From Tretioscincus oriximinensis (lineage: Eukaryota > Chordata > Lepidosauria > Squamata > Gymnophthalmidae), in assembly GCA_022410635.1 (NCBI GenBank), contig JAJVDF010000258.1:194779-258778 (forward strand): a stretch of DNA of 64,000 nucleotides. Direction: 5' to 3'. Under the pieces are notes generated by a model. The model worked only from the letters and a program-made list of their open reading frames with translations. It was not told the DNA's origin and did not search any database. The position numbers and the translations under genes were made by a program. Of the stretch, positions 1 through 10,176 are shown in pieces; positions within the stretch are counted from its first letter, which is position 1; the number at the start of each line of letters is the position of its first letter.

Positions 1-156
1 TAGTCCTTTATCAATTCTTGTTATTTCCATATTTATTTTAGAAATTTCCCGGCTTATTTTATCTTGTCCTTGTAGGAGTTGATCTAGTTTGTTTAAGGTT
101 AAGTCATTTTTAACTGCAATTGAGGGCTCCAGTTGGCTTGGATCTGTCATCGACAT
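1..156 (-). CDS. L1 LINE ORF1 N-terminus (partial)
   Basis: Reading leftwards from an ATG at 156 (a second in-frame ATG is two codons on), the frame stays open for 52 codons to the window edge with no stop. The residues after the start are rich in K, E, I, L, N and Q, with heptad-like leucines and isoleucines (for example LNKLDQLLQGQDKISREI), as expected of the coiled coil that opens L1 ORF1, the RNA-binding trimer of the L1 particle. A CpG-rich leader lies directly upstream, as in a full-length L1. The rest of ORF1 and ORF2 would lie left of the window. The family call rests on composition and layout, not on a database match. Confidence 0.6.
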   Translation of the reverse strand, partial: MSMTDPSQLEPSIAVKNDLTLNKLDQLLQGQDKISREISKINMEITRIDKGL

Positions 157-462
157 TCTTTTATTTTAGTAAAAGAAAAAAANAAAAAAACTCCTACCGG
201 TAGGCTTTTGCGTTCTGGCGGGAAGGCGATCGGGGTCCGTTCTTCTGTTGACAGTTCGTTTGTTTTTTGAGCCTTTTTCGTTTCTGCTTTTCCCGGTCTG
301 GATTCTCGTTCCCTTCTCCGTCTCAGCCCGTCCTTTGTTATATTTTTATTCGGAGTTTTATTTGAGCTTTTTTCTGTTTTTTGCTAGCGGTTTTTCGGAG
401 GAGACTCGGCTTGCGTCCTTCCGTTAGCCGCGCATGCGTCCTCCCCCTGCCTTCTTCTTCTT
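157..462 (-). mobile_element. L1 5' untranslated/promoter region
   Basis: A GC- and CpG-richer block sits between the ORF1 start and a CR1 tail and contrasts sharply with the AT-rich surroundings. It has an A/N run at about 171-190 next to the ORF and C/T-rich, CpG-containing sequence beyond. Its position fits a minus-strand L1 5' UTR with internal promoter. The outer boundary is set where CR1-like sequence begins, so it is uncertain by about 15 bases. Confidence 0.5.
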
Positions 463-578
463 CAGACTGCTCAGATGCAATTGGTGGGCCTCTTGCACCT
501 TGCAATTGTGTGAGACAGAATGCTGGACCAGATGGGCTCTGACATGATTCAGCACGGCTCCTCTTAGGTTCTTATGTA
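463..578 (+). mobile_element. CR1-type LINE 3' end
   Basis: This block matches the 3' ends at 16970-17079, 37080-37190 and 61960-62066: a 'GTGTGAGACAGAATGCTGGA' core, then 'AGATGGGCT', ending in TTCTTATG-like sequence. It is the non-coding 3' end of a CR1-group LINE. It carries a local duplication ('GCACCTTGCAATT'), and the L1 lies directly against its 5' side. Confidence 0.7.
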
Positions 579-1012
579 CTTCCCTAGCTTCCTTTCAACC
601 CTTCCACTATCTCTGCCACCTCCTTCTTCCATTGCCTGCTTCCTAGCCTCCCGAAACCTTTGACACTCCCTGTACTGCTTGTGCCCTCTGTTACACCCTC
701 AACTCCTCACTTCCCTCTGAGCGTCCCACTGGTGCTGCTGCTGCCCTGCCTCCTTCCCTCCTTCCCGCCCACCCACANCATCCCTGGTGCTACTGTGCTT
801 CTCCGTCTTTACATACCTCCCTGCCTTTGCTTCTGTCCTGCTCTGCTTCTTGCTTACCAGCCTTACTACAACTACTGCTGCCTCTGCCCCTGCTTCAGTC
901 CTGCTCCACCTCATGCCCTCTGTCCCACCCACTCCCATATCCCCCTGTACTTCTGTCCCAATCTCTCTCTTGCTCTTCACTCCATATTTCTTTTGACTGC
1001 ATATTTCTATGG
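579..1012. repeat. Pyrimidine-rich low-complexity tract
   Basis: About 430 bases are dominated by C and T on the plus strand (CCT, CTT and TGC runs). The frames open here, including one of 144 codons, translate to Leu/Pro/Ser/Cys-rich low-complexity protein with no domain and reflect composition only. It abuts the 'GGCTGCATCC' end of family A copy 1 and may partly belong to that element. Confidence 0.55.
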
Positions 1013-1320
1013 CTGCATCCCAACCTTTCCCATTTTCTCCGCTCTGCGGACACTTAAAAAAACAAATGCATTGGCTGTCAGTCCCCACCATTAGCTGGAG
1101 CCTCATTCAAAACAGAACCCCCAGAAGGCACTGCTGTGCTTTCCTAACTGCAACCCCCAGAATTCCCTGCAACCCTACTGTTTGCACGCAATCTCTGCGC
1201 AGGGAAGAGCCAATGAAATCTTTTACAAATCTATACAAGTTTGCATAAAGCTAGCCCTCCAGTACTCCAGAGAGATTTTTCTTTAGCACTTTAGGGAGCC
1301 TGCGTGCTTGATTTGTGCAT
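1012..1320 (-). repeat. Family A interspersed repeat, copy 1
   Basis: The shared core includes 'CCAGAAGGCACTGCTGTGC', 'CCCAGAATTCCCTGCAACCC', 'GAGCCAATGAAAT', 'TTTGCATAAA' and 'CCAGAGAGAT'. It is colinear with copy 5 (50828-51110), and the reverse complement matches 18870-19030, 29564-29890 and 31085-31435. The left end begins 'GGCTGCATCC'. No coding capacity is visible. Ends of this kind and the 'GGGAATTGTA' core recall non-autonomous hAT elements of squamates, but that assignment is inference. Confidence 0.7.
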
Positions 1321-1611
1321 CACATTTAAGGCATCCCGGATGCCAGCATGGCAGCAGGGCGCTTCTCGTGGGTAGGGCAGTGCTTCGACTGCAGTGTAAA
1401 ACATAAGTGGAAATAGAATCTTAATTTCTGCTGCATGCGAGTTTGTCAGTTTTTTTTAAAAAAATCTACAACGCTCATGAAAAGGCAGCAGCCTCTGGAT
1501 CTTGGATGGGTCATCTATGTGTTGTTTACATCTCTCTCCTCAGTGTGTATGTCTGCATCCGTATAGTGGACTCTTGTTTAATAGTGATTCCATACTCCTC
1601 CATGAAGACAG

Positions 1612-1742
1612 CTGGATGACCTTGGGTCAGTCACAGTTCTTTATTGTCATGCTATTTTAATGTTGTAAGCCGCCCTGCGACCTTAGGGTGAAGGGCGGGA
1701 TAAAAGTACTAAAAGTAAAAAATAAATAAATAAAATAAATAA
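1612..1742 (+). mobile_element. L2-type LINE 3' end (or SINE with L2-like tail)
   Basis: It contains 'TTGTAAGCCGCCCTGCGACC', then 'AAGGGCGGGATAAAA' and an AATAAA-type simple tail. This is the same 3' terminus seen, reverse-complemented, at 21464-21560. The first 30 bases ('CTTGGGTCAGTCACAGTTCT') look like a separate SINE-like motif, so the element may be composite. Confidence 0.65.
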
Positions 1743-1749
1743 AATACAT

Positions 1750-3008
1750 TTAGAACTCTTTTAGCCCCAGTTACTTTATGGGGTGTCTGTTGTGAAGGAA
1801 ACAACAAAAAGCTATGTGAGCTGCCCTTTGGAGATTGGTTGCAAACTTTAAAAAATGAAAAGAAAGGTGGTGGGACCTTAACTTGACTGTTTCTATCATA
1901 GAAAACTTACAGCATTTATACAAACTACTACGGCTATCAAATAGCTACAATATGGTCAGTGGTGGTGAGCCTGTTACCCCCTAGGCTCTCTACTATTGCT
2001 CGTTTCAACTTCTATCAGATTTGTGTAGTATTGTCAAGATGATAGTATAGATGATTTTCATGACAGATCTATAGCATATGTCCCACATTATCTAAATAAT
2101 TTATCTGCAGTCTAAGAGCAATTCCCATGATTTTAAAAGGTTGCTTCTTTCATTTCACATTCTTGCACTGTTCCTACACAGGCCTTAGGTTATAAAATAC
2201 ATCATAACACTCATACAAGAAGTAAATTCTGCAAATATCTGTTTTTTCAGATACATAGTTTATTTTCTTCTGGGAAGGAAAAATAAACTCTAGGCTGGAA
2301 CTTTACCCCATAATAGAAATTAATGAAACTTCTTGATAATAGATAAATAAACTGTTATAATAAACTGTTTTTATTCTTGTTTAATACTCGTTTTTGCAAG
2401 ATCTTGGCCTAGCCAAATACCAGATTACCATTAGAATGATGAAAATNTTAAAATATCAAATTTGGTAGAGTATTAATTTCTGCACAGACTTATGGGCTGC
2501 TCAGGGTAATTACTCCAGCAGGTTCATCCCTTTGAAACTGTTTATAATCAAGTTATTATGAAAAGTTTTACCTCTTAACACTTTTAAAACAAATTAACAC
2601 TTTTTGCAATTTGTAGATTCTTGCTACAAAATTAAATGTGTTTGCATCTCAAGTGAATTAAAAGATAGTCAATGTATTTGTTTGTATTATTATAAGCCAT
2701 TGAACTGTGGGGGTGCAGGTAAGATCATGTCTGTCATTTTAAGATTGCTTTCTCGTTAACGTTTCCATATTTCTACTCTAAAGTGAAAATCTACACTTCC
2801 AATAGAACATTGTAATCTTCCTCCCAAAATATGTAATGGAAGATTAAAAGTAGATTGCGACAGTAACAGCTGACATCCAAGTATCAATAGACAGATTTCT
2901 ACCAATATCTTTGTAGTTCTCTATAAGCTACTTTCACTTTCGTAAATAACTGAAGTGCTGACAACATCTTAAGTCAATATAAGTGAGCGGGAGAAGAATT
3001 TGTTTTTT
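1750..3008. other. AT-rich sequence, nothing recognised
   Basis: No open frame, RNA gene or clear repeat was seen. The interval is AT-rich with short A/T runs and one ambiguous base near 2447. Confidence 0.5.
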
Positions 3009-3059
3009 AAATTTATTTTTATTTTCCTCAGAAAAAAACGGGAGGTCATCTGGTCAGCC
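3009..3059. mobile_element. Solo right arm of palindromic MITE
   Basis: The sequence 'CCTCAGAAAAAAACGGGAGG' followed by 'TCATCTGGTCAGCC' and TA reproduces the right arm of the 28756-28956 element, with its middle portion deleted. No left arm is present. The flanking TA fits the TA target site of the complete copy. Confidence 0.6.
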
Positions 3060-3109
3060 TAGTTTATTGTTACATACAACAGGGTAAAGGTACTTGAAAA
3101 TAAAGGAGT

Positions 3110-3480
3110 AGTAGAACACTCTACAGCTCATGCACTACCCCCTAGAGTAGCAGTCCCTAAACCCATGNGCTTCCAATCACCCTGGTTCTCATTGCAAGGC
3201 TGCCACCTCTAGGCTTATTACGTCCCTCAATCCTGCCNCCCACAGGCCAGGTTGTCTAGAGACAGACACCCCTCCTCCCCCGAGCTTTCACACACTCCAA
3301 GTTCCTCAGAAGAAGGGCCCCAATCAATGGGCAAAGCCGGTTTTTGGGCCCAGCCTGCCTCCTGATTGGGCACTCACAACAGGGTCCCCCCCTCCCAACT
3401 GGTCAGAGGGAAAGCCACTCCCCTTGCCTTGGGCTCAGCCTCCCTCCTCCCCTCTGGGTGAAACCAAGGAAACAATATGC
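3110..3480. other. C-rich island of unknown nature
   Basis: About 370 bases of CCT/CCC-rich, moderately GC-rich sequence stand out from AT-rich flanks. It ends near an 'AATAAAAG' at about 3497. It could be a decayed LTR or part of a DNA transposon, but I see no primer-binding site, LTR pair or coding sequence. It is recorded as unexplained composition. Confidence 0.35.
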
Positions 3481-3944
3481 AAACCTCAGGCCTGTAAATA
3501 AAAGATAGGCCTCAAACCAGGCAAATGCCACAGTATGTAATCAGTGCACTATAATGTGTCTGGTTCCTCTGAATTCATTCTAGTTTGTAAGATCTGAGGA
3601 AGGTCCTTGATAGTGTGAGGGTCATAATTTGTACTTTGGACCTTTGTCCATCTGTTAGGGAGGTAGTAAATGAATGGTTGGTGAAGGTGTTTAAAATTTC
3701 CCTCCNTGGGTGTTGGATGTTATAATGCCTCAAGGCAACTGTAAGATGATTTTGAAGAATCCTTCCTCGCTAGTATCCAACCTTCTAGTTTTTAGTAAGA
3801 TAAATAGTAGCTCTAGATCCGCTAAAGATCTTGAGTGAAACAAATTATCTATTTTCACTTTACTTGAGTTTCAGATTGCTTTGATAGATGCATAGATAGA
3901 TGATTAAGTCAGTAACTCAGCAGTGACAGTGCCACACTGTTGGT

Positions 3945-4475
3945 TATGCTTTACCATTCAGTGGCCTTTAATATATTTGACAATGGTATCCTCCTTGATC
4001 ACCCCATAGTGTTGGCCTGGAAGATAGATCCCATGATCCCATGCAGGTGGGCCAGTGTTAGGACCATGGTAGTGCCATGGCCAGTAGCGCTGCAACAGCA
4101 AAGTGAGGGAAAGTTCTAGCCAACATCAGTTGATANATTTGCTTCTTTTGGAGGATCCACATATGTTTGCTCCTTCACAACATGATAGTAGTGCCGAGGA
4201 CTGGCAGATAGACAGGTAGGTGTTCTGTCCTTTGCATTATAGCAGGACTCCCTTGGAGCCTTGTTTAAAATCTACATGAAACTCTTGCGACAGAATCTTG
4301 TGTTGGAATTAATTCAACCTTTCTTTATTGGAGAATCATCCACAAATTGGTTGCAGTGGATTATTGATCTTTTATCACCATCACTTAAAGTCAGAGGATA
4401 ATGGCTGAGCAACTCAGGAGGACTCCACTGGCCTACATTCTGCAGATGAAATATATTTAGAGAAATAATTTCCTT
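3945..4475 (+). pseudogene. Decayed L2-type reverse transcriptase remnant
   Basis: In shifting plus-strand frames I can read degraded counterparts of the L2 reverse transcriptase seen intact at 21646-23665. AFNIFDNGILLD near 3965 parallels the motif A region (AAFDTIDHGILLE). LGALFKIYMKLL near 4260 parallels the motif B region (SPMLFNIYMKPL). HSADEIYL near 4440 parallels the YADD region. Order and spacing agree. Stops and frameshifts lie between the blocks, so this is an old inactive copy. Confidence 0.6.
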
Positions 4476-4479
4476 TCAT

Positions 4480-5695
4480 CACCAGCAGCAATATCTGACT
4501 ATGCTAAAACAAGACATAACACGATGTATTACAATTACTTATGTTATTTTGCTCCATACTAAAAGCTATACTGATATATCAGAGTGATTTATTGCAGGGT
4601 ACTGTATATCTCTGAATCTGTGAATATTGGTGTGGATATATTGACATTATAAATATTTAATGTTTTGTGTAATTCCACCTTGACTATACATATCTTACAT
4701 CATTTCACTGTTGACAAGAAGTGCCAAGATGNAGTAAATGTGTTCTAAAATCAGTAATTCTAAATATAAATAATATCAAGCAAAGAATAACTATGCCTAA
4801 TTGACTTAAAAGAGACCACATCAATTTGTACAAAAAATATAACTTGTAGACTCTCTTTGAAATACTCTTGAAATGCTCTAAAGTATACCTTAAAACAAGA
4901 TACTGAGCTTCAACGAAATTGCACTTAAAATGTTAATCAGATTTTTCTCATTCTTTTTATTGTAAGTAAAAATGATTCATACAATCTGATATTAAAGTTT
5001 TTTTTGTCTTCAAATTTCAATCAAATGGCTTTGGCTTTGTTCATATTTTTTATTGTTTAAGAGGAGAATTCATTACTTAGTACAGGAGTTAACTACATAA
5101 TAGTTGCACAGAAGCCATTATATTCTACTCTAGTAGCAGTATGTAAAATTTTAAATTTCACATTCATTACTAGAAATTGCCAAACCAGTTTCAACAGTGA
5201 AAAGAAAGAAGTAAAAAATAGCTTTAGCCACTTCTGTTTGTCAGTTGCTATGCATTATGAATGAAATATGACCCCTTTACCTAATTAAAGGATAATTAAT
5301 ATGAAAGAAGATAAGAAACTATTTTTTAACAGTACAATATTAAATTTTGAAGGGGGCAATATCTCTTATGACTATGTTAATAACGAAAGCAGTGAAAGTT
5401 AATCAGTGACACTCGGAATCCTTTTCATGCGGTTTTAACAACAGGTCAAGAGCATGATAAGAGATTATATTTAAAGCAGCGTCTTGGGAGCAGCATCTTT
5501 CTATCCCTCCTTCTGTTATCTGCATGCTTATTCATTATCTGCTAAAAGACATCTTGCTCCCTTCTAAACTAGAAAATGAAGCAGAGTAAGATTGTCTCTT
5601 TCAAACCATAGTGGCTCATAGTTATATAAGAAAGTCCTGAGAACTATTGGACTACACATGAAGGCTGGTTTTCCACTTTAGTATTCCAATTACTC
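4480..5695. other. AT-rich sequence, nothing recognised
   Basis: No gene, RNA or repeat that I can support. Confidence 0.5.
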
Positions 5696-5696
5696 T

Positions 5697-5990
5697 TTAA
5701 TTTGTTTATTTAAAACGATTTATATTCCACTCCTCACCAGTTGTCCCAGAGCAGGCAGCAAAAGAACAAGAAAACAACGAGAAAAAAACCCCAAGAAAAC
5801 AACATCACAAAATAACACATTCATAATATGTTTAAAAAGATTCATACCCTCCCACCTTCCTTCCCTACACCCTGCAACCCAGCCACCCTGGAAGAGGAAG
5901 CCACAATATTTAGGGATCAAATGCCTGGGTGAACAGGTATGTTTTTACCAGGTGTCGAAAACTTTGCAAGAACAGTATTTAAATATGCTG
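5697..5990 (-). mobile_element. L2-type LINE 3' UTR fragment
   Basis: It begins with an A/T tail ('TTTGTTTATTTAAAACGATT') and the degenerate 'TCCACTCCTCACC' block. It ends in 'GCCTGGGTGAACAGGTATG' and 'ACCAGGTGTCGAAAACT'. These correspond in order to the 3' UTR of the L2 at 21464-21720 ('CCCGGGTGAANAGATAGGTC', 'ACCAGGCGCCTAAAAG'). The 66-codon minus frame here is fortuitous. Confidence 0.65.
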
Positions 5991-5999
5991 TCAAGTACT

Positions 6000-7715
6000 A
6001 CTAAAGGAACACTTCCTGGGTGAGTTTGAAGTTCAAAGGACAGATTAAAAATGACTTACTATGTCTCCTAGCTTCTGAATATGTGTACCTTTCCAAGCTG
6101 ATAATCACTCCAAAGAGTTGGTTTGAGCAGCAAAGTATGTAGAATCCCAGACTGGAAATTGTTGTTAAAGATAACATTGCCAACATTTTATGTATTTATT
6201 TCTCCTTTTATCTCACCCTATACCCAAATGTTTTAGTGCCAGTCATTGCAGGAAGCATTGTCAGGGAAGGAGAAGTGGATGCATGACAACCAACCCCCAA
6301 AAAGTGATTTGACAAAAAAAAATTAGCATGAAACATCAGTTGAAACAGTTTTTTAGAGAGACCTATCTAGGTATGTATTGGGATGAATATTAACTTTTTA
6401 ACCTTTTATTTAAAATCATTCATATAAGCTGATTGATTAGCTCACTTTTCTTGATTACTGTATTTTGTGCCATATAGAATGAATAAATGCATATACAAAA
6501 AGGGGGGAAATGATACTTTTATCATTCAAATCAGTAGCCCAGAACTGTTCCAATTTTGGCTTTTGCATTTAACAATAAAAGATTTTTCTTACTCAAAATT
6601 GCTTATACATATGAAAAAAAACCCAATCATATGAATTTTCCCTCTATAAGCAGGACAATTTTCAACGTTTTCTGGTGTTTTGACAGCAACTAGTCTGGAT
6701 AGTTTTAAGAAAGGCTTAGAAAAATTTATACACATTTGTATCCTTTGTAATATTACAAAGGGAAAATAGAGTGTGGTCCCTTTAAATCTGGATGTTGGCC
6801 CTGATACCCCGGGGGGGGGGGGCGGGGGGGCAGGAGGCACTTATAAAAGAGCAGGCTGAGAGAATTAGTTGTGGTATGAATGATTGGGTTATGTCTGTCT
6901 TTATAATTTAGTTGGTATATCCGAGTTTGTTATGTCTGAGTCTTATTAGCTCTGTCTGATAGTGATGGCAGTAGAATAAAAGTGTGATAAATCCATTTGT
7001 GTGTCTTAGGTGTAGGTGTAGTCGGTATAATTTATAAATGAAAGGTAGTGTGTGTTAGAGTGTGAGGCTGGACTGTGTGGACAACCGCANCCTAGGGTAA
7101 ACTATACTGGCCATTGTACTGAATTGCTCACACCAGCTATAGGCCTAATTGTTCATAGTCACAGCATATAATGTTACAATATTTCCTTGTTGGTTCCTAT
7201 GATTAAATAAAGACAATTTTGTTTATACATTCTCTTTTTTATTTAGTTAGAAAGNTATTGAACAGCAGGAAGAGATTCACGGAACTGCTAAGTCCAGGGA
7301 TTTGGGGTAGTGGAAATTCCTCACACCTACAATAAATAAACACAATTCCAGACCCATAAAGATAATGTATTTTATTAATATCTTTCATTTATTAAATGGT
7401 GACTGTGAAAACAAAGAAATAATTACTTGTAAAGAATTCATATCCCAACAATGCTTGGAGAATTCTGTTTAAACTCTCACAGATCCATATTCCAATTAGA
7501 ATGTATATAAATATAAAATAAAAAATAATACAAATAAATGATAGAAAACCAGTATCCGTAGCTCAAGCATGCCATAGCCATGGCTACTAGACTAGACAAA
7601 AGGGGATTATCTCCAGGTTGAAGAAATAAGTTGTCTCTGTCATTTGCAGGAATTCAAGAGCAAGTGAATGGTTTGCAATAGTTTTCTGCTTGAGCTGCCC
7701 AGAAGCAACTCAATT
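6000..7715. other. AT-rich sequence with one G run, no gene
   Basis: A poly-G stretch lies at about 6810-6830, with a TG-rich patch at 6860-7080. Minus-strand open frames at 6001 and 6589 have no recognisable content; the second runs through the G tract as poly-Pro. Nothing else can be supported. Confidence 0.45.
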
Positions 7716-7825
7716 TGGTTAAACTAAAATTGGAGAAGAAACTTTTGAGAACATTTGTAGTCCTCTTGTAGTCTTACGTTAAGCAAAGTGTTCTCAAAAG
7801 TTTATTCTCCAATTTTAGTTTAATC
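7716..7825. repeat. Long imperfect hairpin (about 40-bp arms)
   Basis: Left arm 7717-7757 and right arm 7784-7825 are reverse complements with few mismatches; shared blocks are 'TTAAACTAAAATTGGAGAA' and 'ACTTTTGAGAACA'. They are separated by about 26 bases. No other copy was seen in the window. It could be a small foldback MITE or an expressed hairpin; the sequence alone does not decide. Confidence 0.65.
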
Positions 7826-8061
7826 ATTTTTGCTATGAAGCAATGTTGGATTGTGTTGGGATGTCATAAATTATTTTCACAGGGGATGATCATAAATAAG
7901 TGCATTTAAAAAAAAAATCAGTCATAGGAAATGCATTGGAAGACCACTGGAAATGAATGATTTTGTAATGGCTATAAGCAATAAATTCTTATTATGTCTG
8001 TCATTAATCATTTTTTTGATGGCTATAGTGTATGCTTTTATGGAATATTTAAATCTGATCA

Positions 8062-8153
8062 CTTTGATGAACATAAGAACATAAAAGGAGCCATGCTGAA
8101 TCAGACCAGAACCCATCTATTCCAGCATTTTGTCTCATATAGTGGCCATTGCA
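8062..8153 (-). mobile_element. CR1-type LINE 3' end, part 1
   Basis: 'AACATAAGAACATAAAAGGA' followed by 'GCTGAATCAGACCAGAACCC' and 'CCAGCATTTTGTCTCA' is the reverse complement of the CR1 3' terminus. The sequence is interrupted at 8154 by a hAT-type MITE and resumes at 8576. Confidence 0.7.
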
Positions 8154-8567
8154 TAGGGCTGCCATATTTTGGCAGCCCCAAACCGGGATGGGGTGGGGTG
8201 GGGGTGCGTGCACGCGNGTACANACACATGTGCGCACGAGCGCATATGCGCACACATGCGGATGTTTGTAGTGAGACAGGCAAAACCTCTCCAGTTGGCG
8301 ACTTTGCCTGACGCGAAACCCCGCCTCCAGCATTGGAGCAGCTACGGCATGCTTCGAGGTTCCCTTCAGGACCNNGGAAAGCGTTGCCGGGCGGCAGCCG
8401 TCACCTCTGANGGCTCCTTTGCCTTTAAAATCCTGCATTTTTACATTCCCTGATGCAGCATTGGGGAATGTAAAAAGCCGGGATTTTATCTTAAAACCCA
8501 GAGGGGACTATATTTTAGTCCCCCAAACCGGGATTGTCCCGCTTTCCCGGGATGTATGGCAACCCTA
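8154..8567. mobile_element. hAT-type MITE with 8-bp target duplication
   Basis: The 414-bp element starts TAGGGCTGCCATA and ends TATGGCAACCCTA, a 13-bp terminal inverted repeat with one mismatch. It is flanked on both sides by CCATTGCA (8146-8153 and 8568-8575). An 8-bp duplication and these termini are typical of hAT transposition. The interior is GC-rich, contains 'AAACCGGGAT' blocks near both ends and an alternating purine-pyrimidine stretch, and encodes no transposase. It disrupts a CR1 copy and is therefore younger than that copy. Confidence 0.85.
8203..8262. repeat. Alternating purine-pyrimidine (TG/CG) tract
   Basis: Inside the MITE lie about 60 bases of mostly GTGC/GCGC/ACAC steps with two ambiguous bases. 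Such tracts can adopt left-handed DNA, but here it is most simply a decayed internal simple repeat. Confidence 0.5.
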
Positions 8568-8575
8568 CCATTGCA

Positions 8576-8775
8576 TTAGTGCAGTCTCAAGTTGAAGAAG
8601 GCAAAACCCTCACCTATTCTCGACTCCTTGCAAATGGTACTTCAGGAATCCAGCTTGTTGCTCCATCTCAAAGGAAGTATCAAAAGATCAATCCTAGTTG
8701 CTATTTGTAACCTTGGCTTCTATGAATTTGTCTAATCCCTTTTTAAAACTATCACTGTGTGCTTCTGAAGGTATT
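8576..8775 (-). mobile_element. CR1-type LINE 3' end, part 2
   Basis: This continues the CR1 copy cut by the MITE. 'GGCAAAACCCTCACCTATTC', 'CTCCTTGCAAATGG' and 'GTCTAATCCCTTTTTAAAAC' parallel the minus-strand CR1 at 55110-55275 in the same order. Before the MITE arrived, 8062-8145 and 8568-8775 formed one continuous LINE fragment. Confidence 0.6.
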
Positions 8776-8779
8776 TCTG

Positions 8780-9750
8780 AGTTTGTAAAACAGTATAGCC
8801 TACTTTATACAATCAAAATCAGAACCAGTTTGGCCATCTTTCCCAAATGGAATTGCTTTATTCTGACAGCCTGAAAATAAGCAATGCTAATGAGAAGTAA
8901 ATGTGGCTCCCAAAGAGATTTAAAATTCTTAGATAATGTATTTCTCTCTGTCCCCTGCTTTTCTCCCAATACATAATAGACAATTCTTTACCCCCATATT
9001 GTGCAATAACTGTGATAGAATTCCCAGGTGTAAAATTCCAGCTATGCTTATATTTTAATCCACCTTTGATCCACAGAGTGAAAGAATTCATCAACACAAT
9101 GAAAATAGTTTTTCATTCAAATTGTCTAACCGAGAAATTTCATCTATGGATTTGTGTAATATGTTTTTTAAAATGATTGGCTCAATCACTTTGTTAATGT
9201 GACTAAACATTCCAGTGACATCCACTGTTGTAATGCAAGCAAGGGAGGCTTGGAGGNTTTTTTTCTTCATTTCCTCTTGAATCACCATTTTCAGGAACAT
9301 GACATACGGAATAAAGATTATTTTTCCTTTCCCTTGATAGCCATGGATTAAACAAATCCCAATTATATTGAAAAACTTGATAAAGTTTGGGAGTTAACAT
9401 TAGTCTACTTTACTCAAGAGATCGGACACAAGTAGTTGGATTTTTNNNAAAAAAATAGTAATCCACATCCCAAGTCAGATCTGCTTCCAAAGAGAGAAAT
9501 ATGTGTAATTAAAATTCTCAAATAAAACTACCATGGGAACATAGAATTTCTTTGCTCAAGGTGATCTTTCATGCTTCAAATGAAAGAAATTTACGTTATG
9601 TATGAATTATATATGGCACCTGTGTTCCATTCCAGGTTTCATTATATTCTAGTCTAACATTCCAGTTTTTAAATTCAAACATGTCTTTTTAATGTAAACA
9701 TTGGCACATCCACTCCATTATCCTGCTTCGGTAATGGTCAATGCAGTGTT
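8780..9750. other. AT-rich sequence, nothing recognised
   Basis: Three short minus-strand frames (8858, 9091, 9203) have no domain resemblance and are interrupted by ambiguous bases. Nothing else can be supported. Confidence 0.45.
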
Positions 9751-9756
9751 CATATA

Positions 9757-9962
9757 GGGTTGCCATAATCTGTCCAAAAACAAGACACAATTTCTACCAG
9801 TGCTTGACCATTCCCATGCCAATGTAGAATATGGCAGGCCCATTCATAGGCTCTGCCATAGTTTACACAAGCATAGACTGACCAGATATTCTGAGAGCTA
9901 AAATGGGGTAATTAATATTCATGCTAATTTGTATATCCATGAACATGCAAATTAGCCCAACC
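9757..9962. mobile_element. Possible hAT-like end and small foldback
   Basis: 'TAGGGTTGCCATAATCTGTC' at 9757 matches the outer end of the 8154-8567 MITE (TAGGGTTGCCATA on its reverse strand). No matching opposite end or 8-bp duplication was found. Downstream, 'GCTAATTTG' (about 9923) and 'CAAATTAGC' (about 9948) form a 9-bp hairpin. Confidence 0.4.
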
Positions 9963-9966
9963 TCAC

Positions 9967-10176
9967 GAAAGAAGGAAGGAAAGAAAGAAATGAGATGAAG
10001 GCAGGAAAGAAAAAGAAAGAAAGGAAGGGAGAGAGAAAGAGAGTCAGAAAGAGAGAAGGAGAAAGAGAGAGAAAGGAAGAAAAGAAGAAAGGGAGAAGAG
10101 AGAAGGAAGGAAAGAAGAGANAAGGAAATGAAGAAGGAAAAAGAGAAAGAAGGAAGGGAGGTAGTGAGGAAGGAAG
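9967..10176. repeat. Purine-rich (GGAA/GAAA) tract
   Basis: About 210 bases are almost pure A/G on the plus strand (AAAG, GAAG, GGGA and GAGA units), with only isolated pyrimidines. The open frames in both directions give Lys/Glu/Arg or Ser/Phe/Leu low-complexity peptides and are not genes. Confidence 0.85.

Noticed and set aside
660..1248. Overlapping open frames on both strands (up to 144 codons)
   Set aside because: They follow a pyrimidine-rich tract and a repeat; the products are low-complexity Leu/Pro/Cys-rich with no domain or splice context.
3110..3500. Retroviral LTR
   Set aside because: Composition and an AATAAA-like site are suggestive, but there is no paired LTR, TG...CA boundary, primer-binding site or gag/pol sequence.
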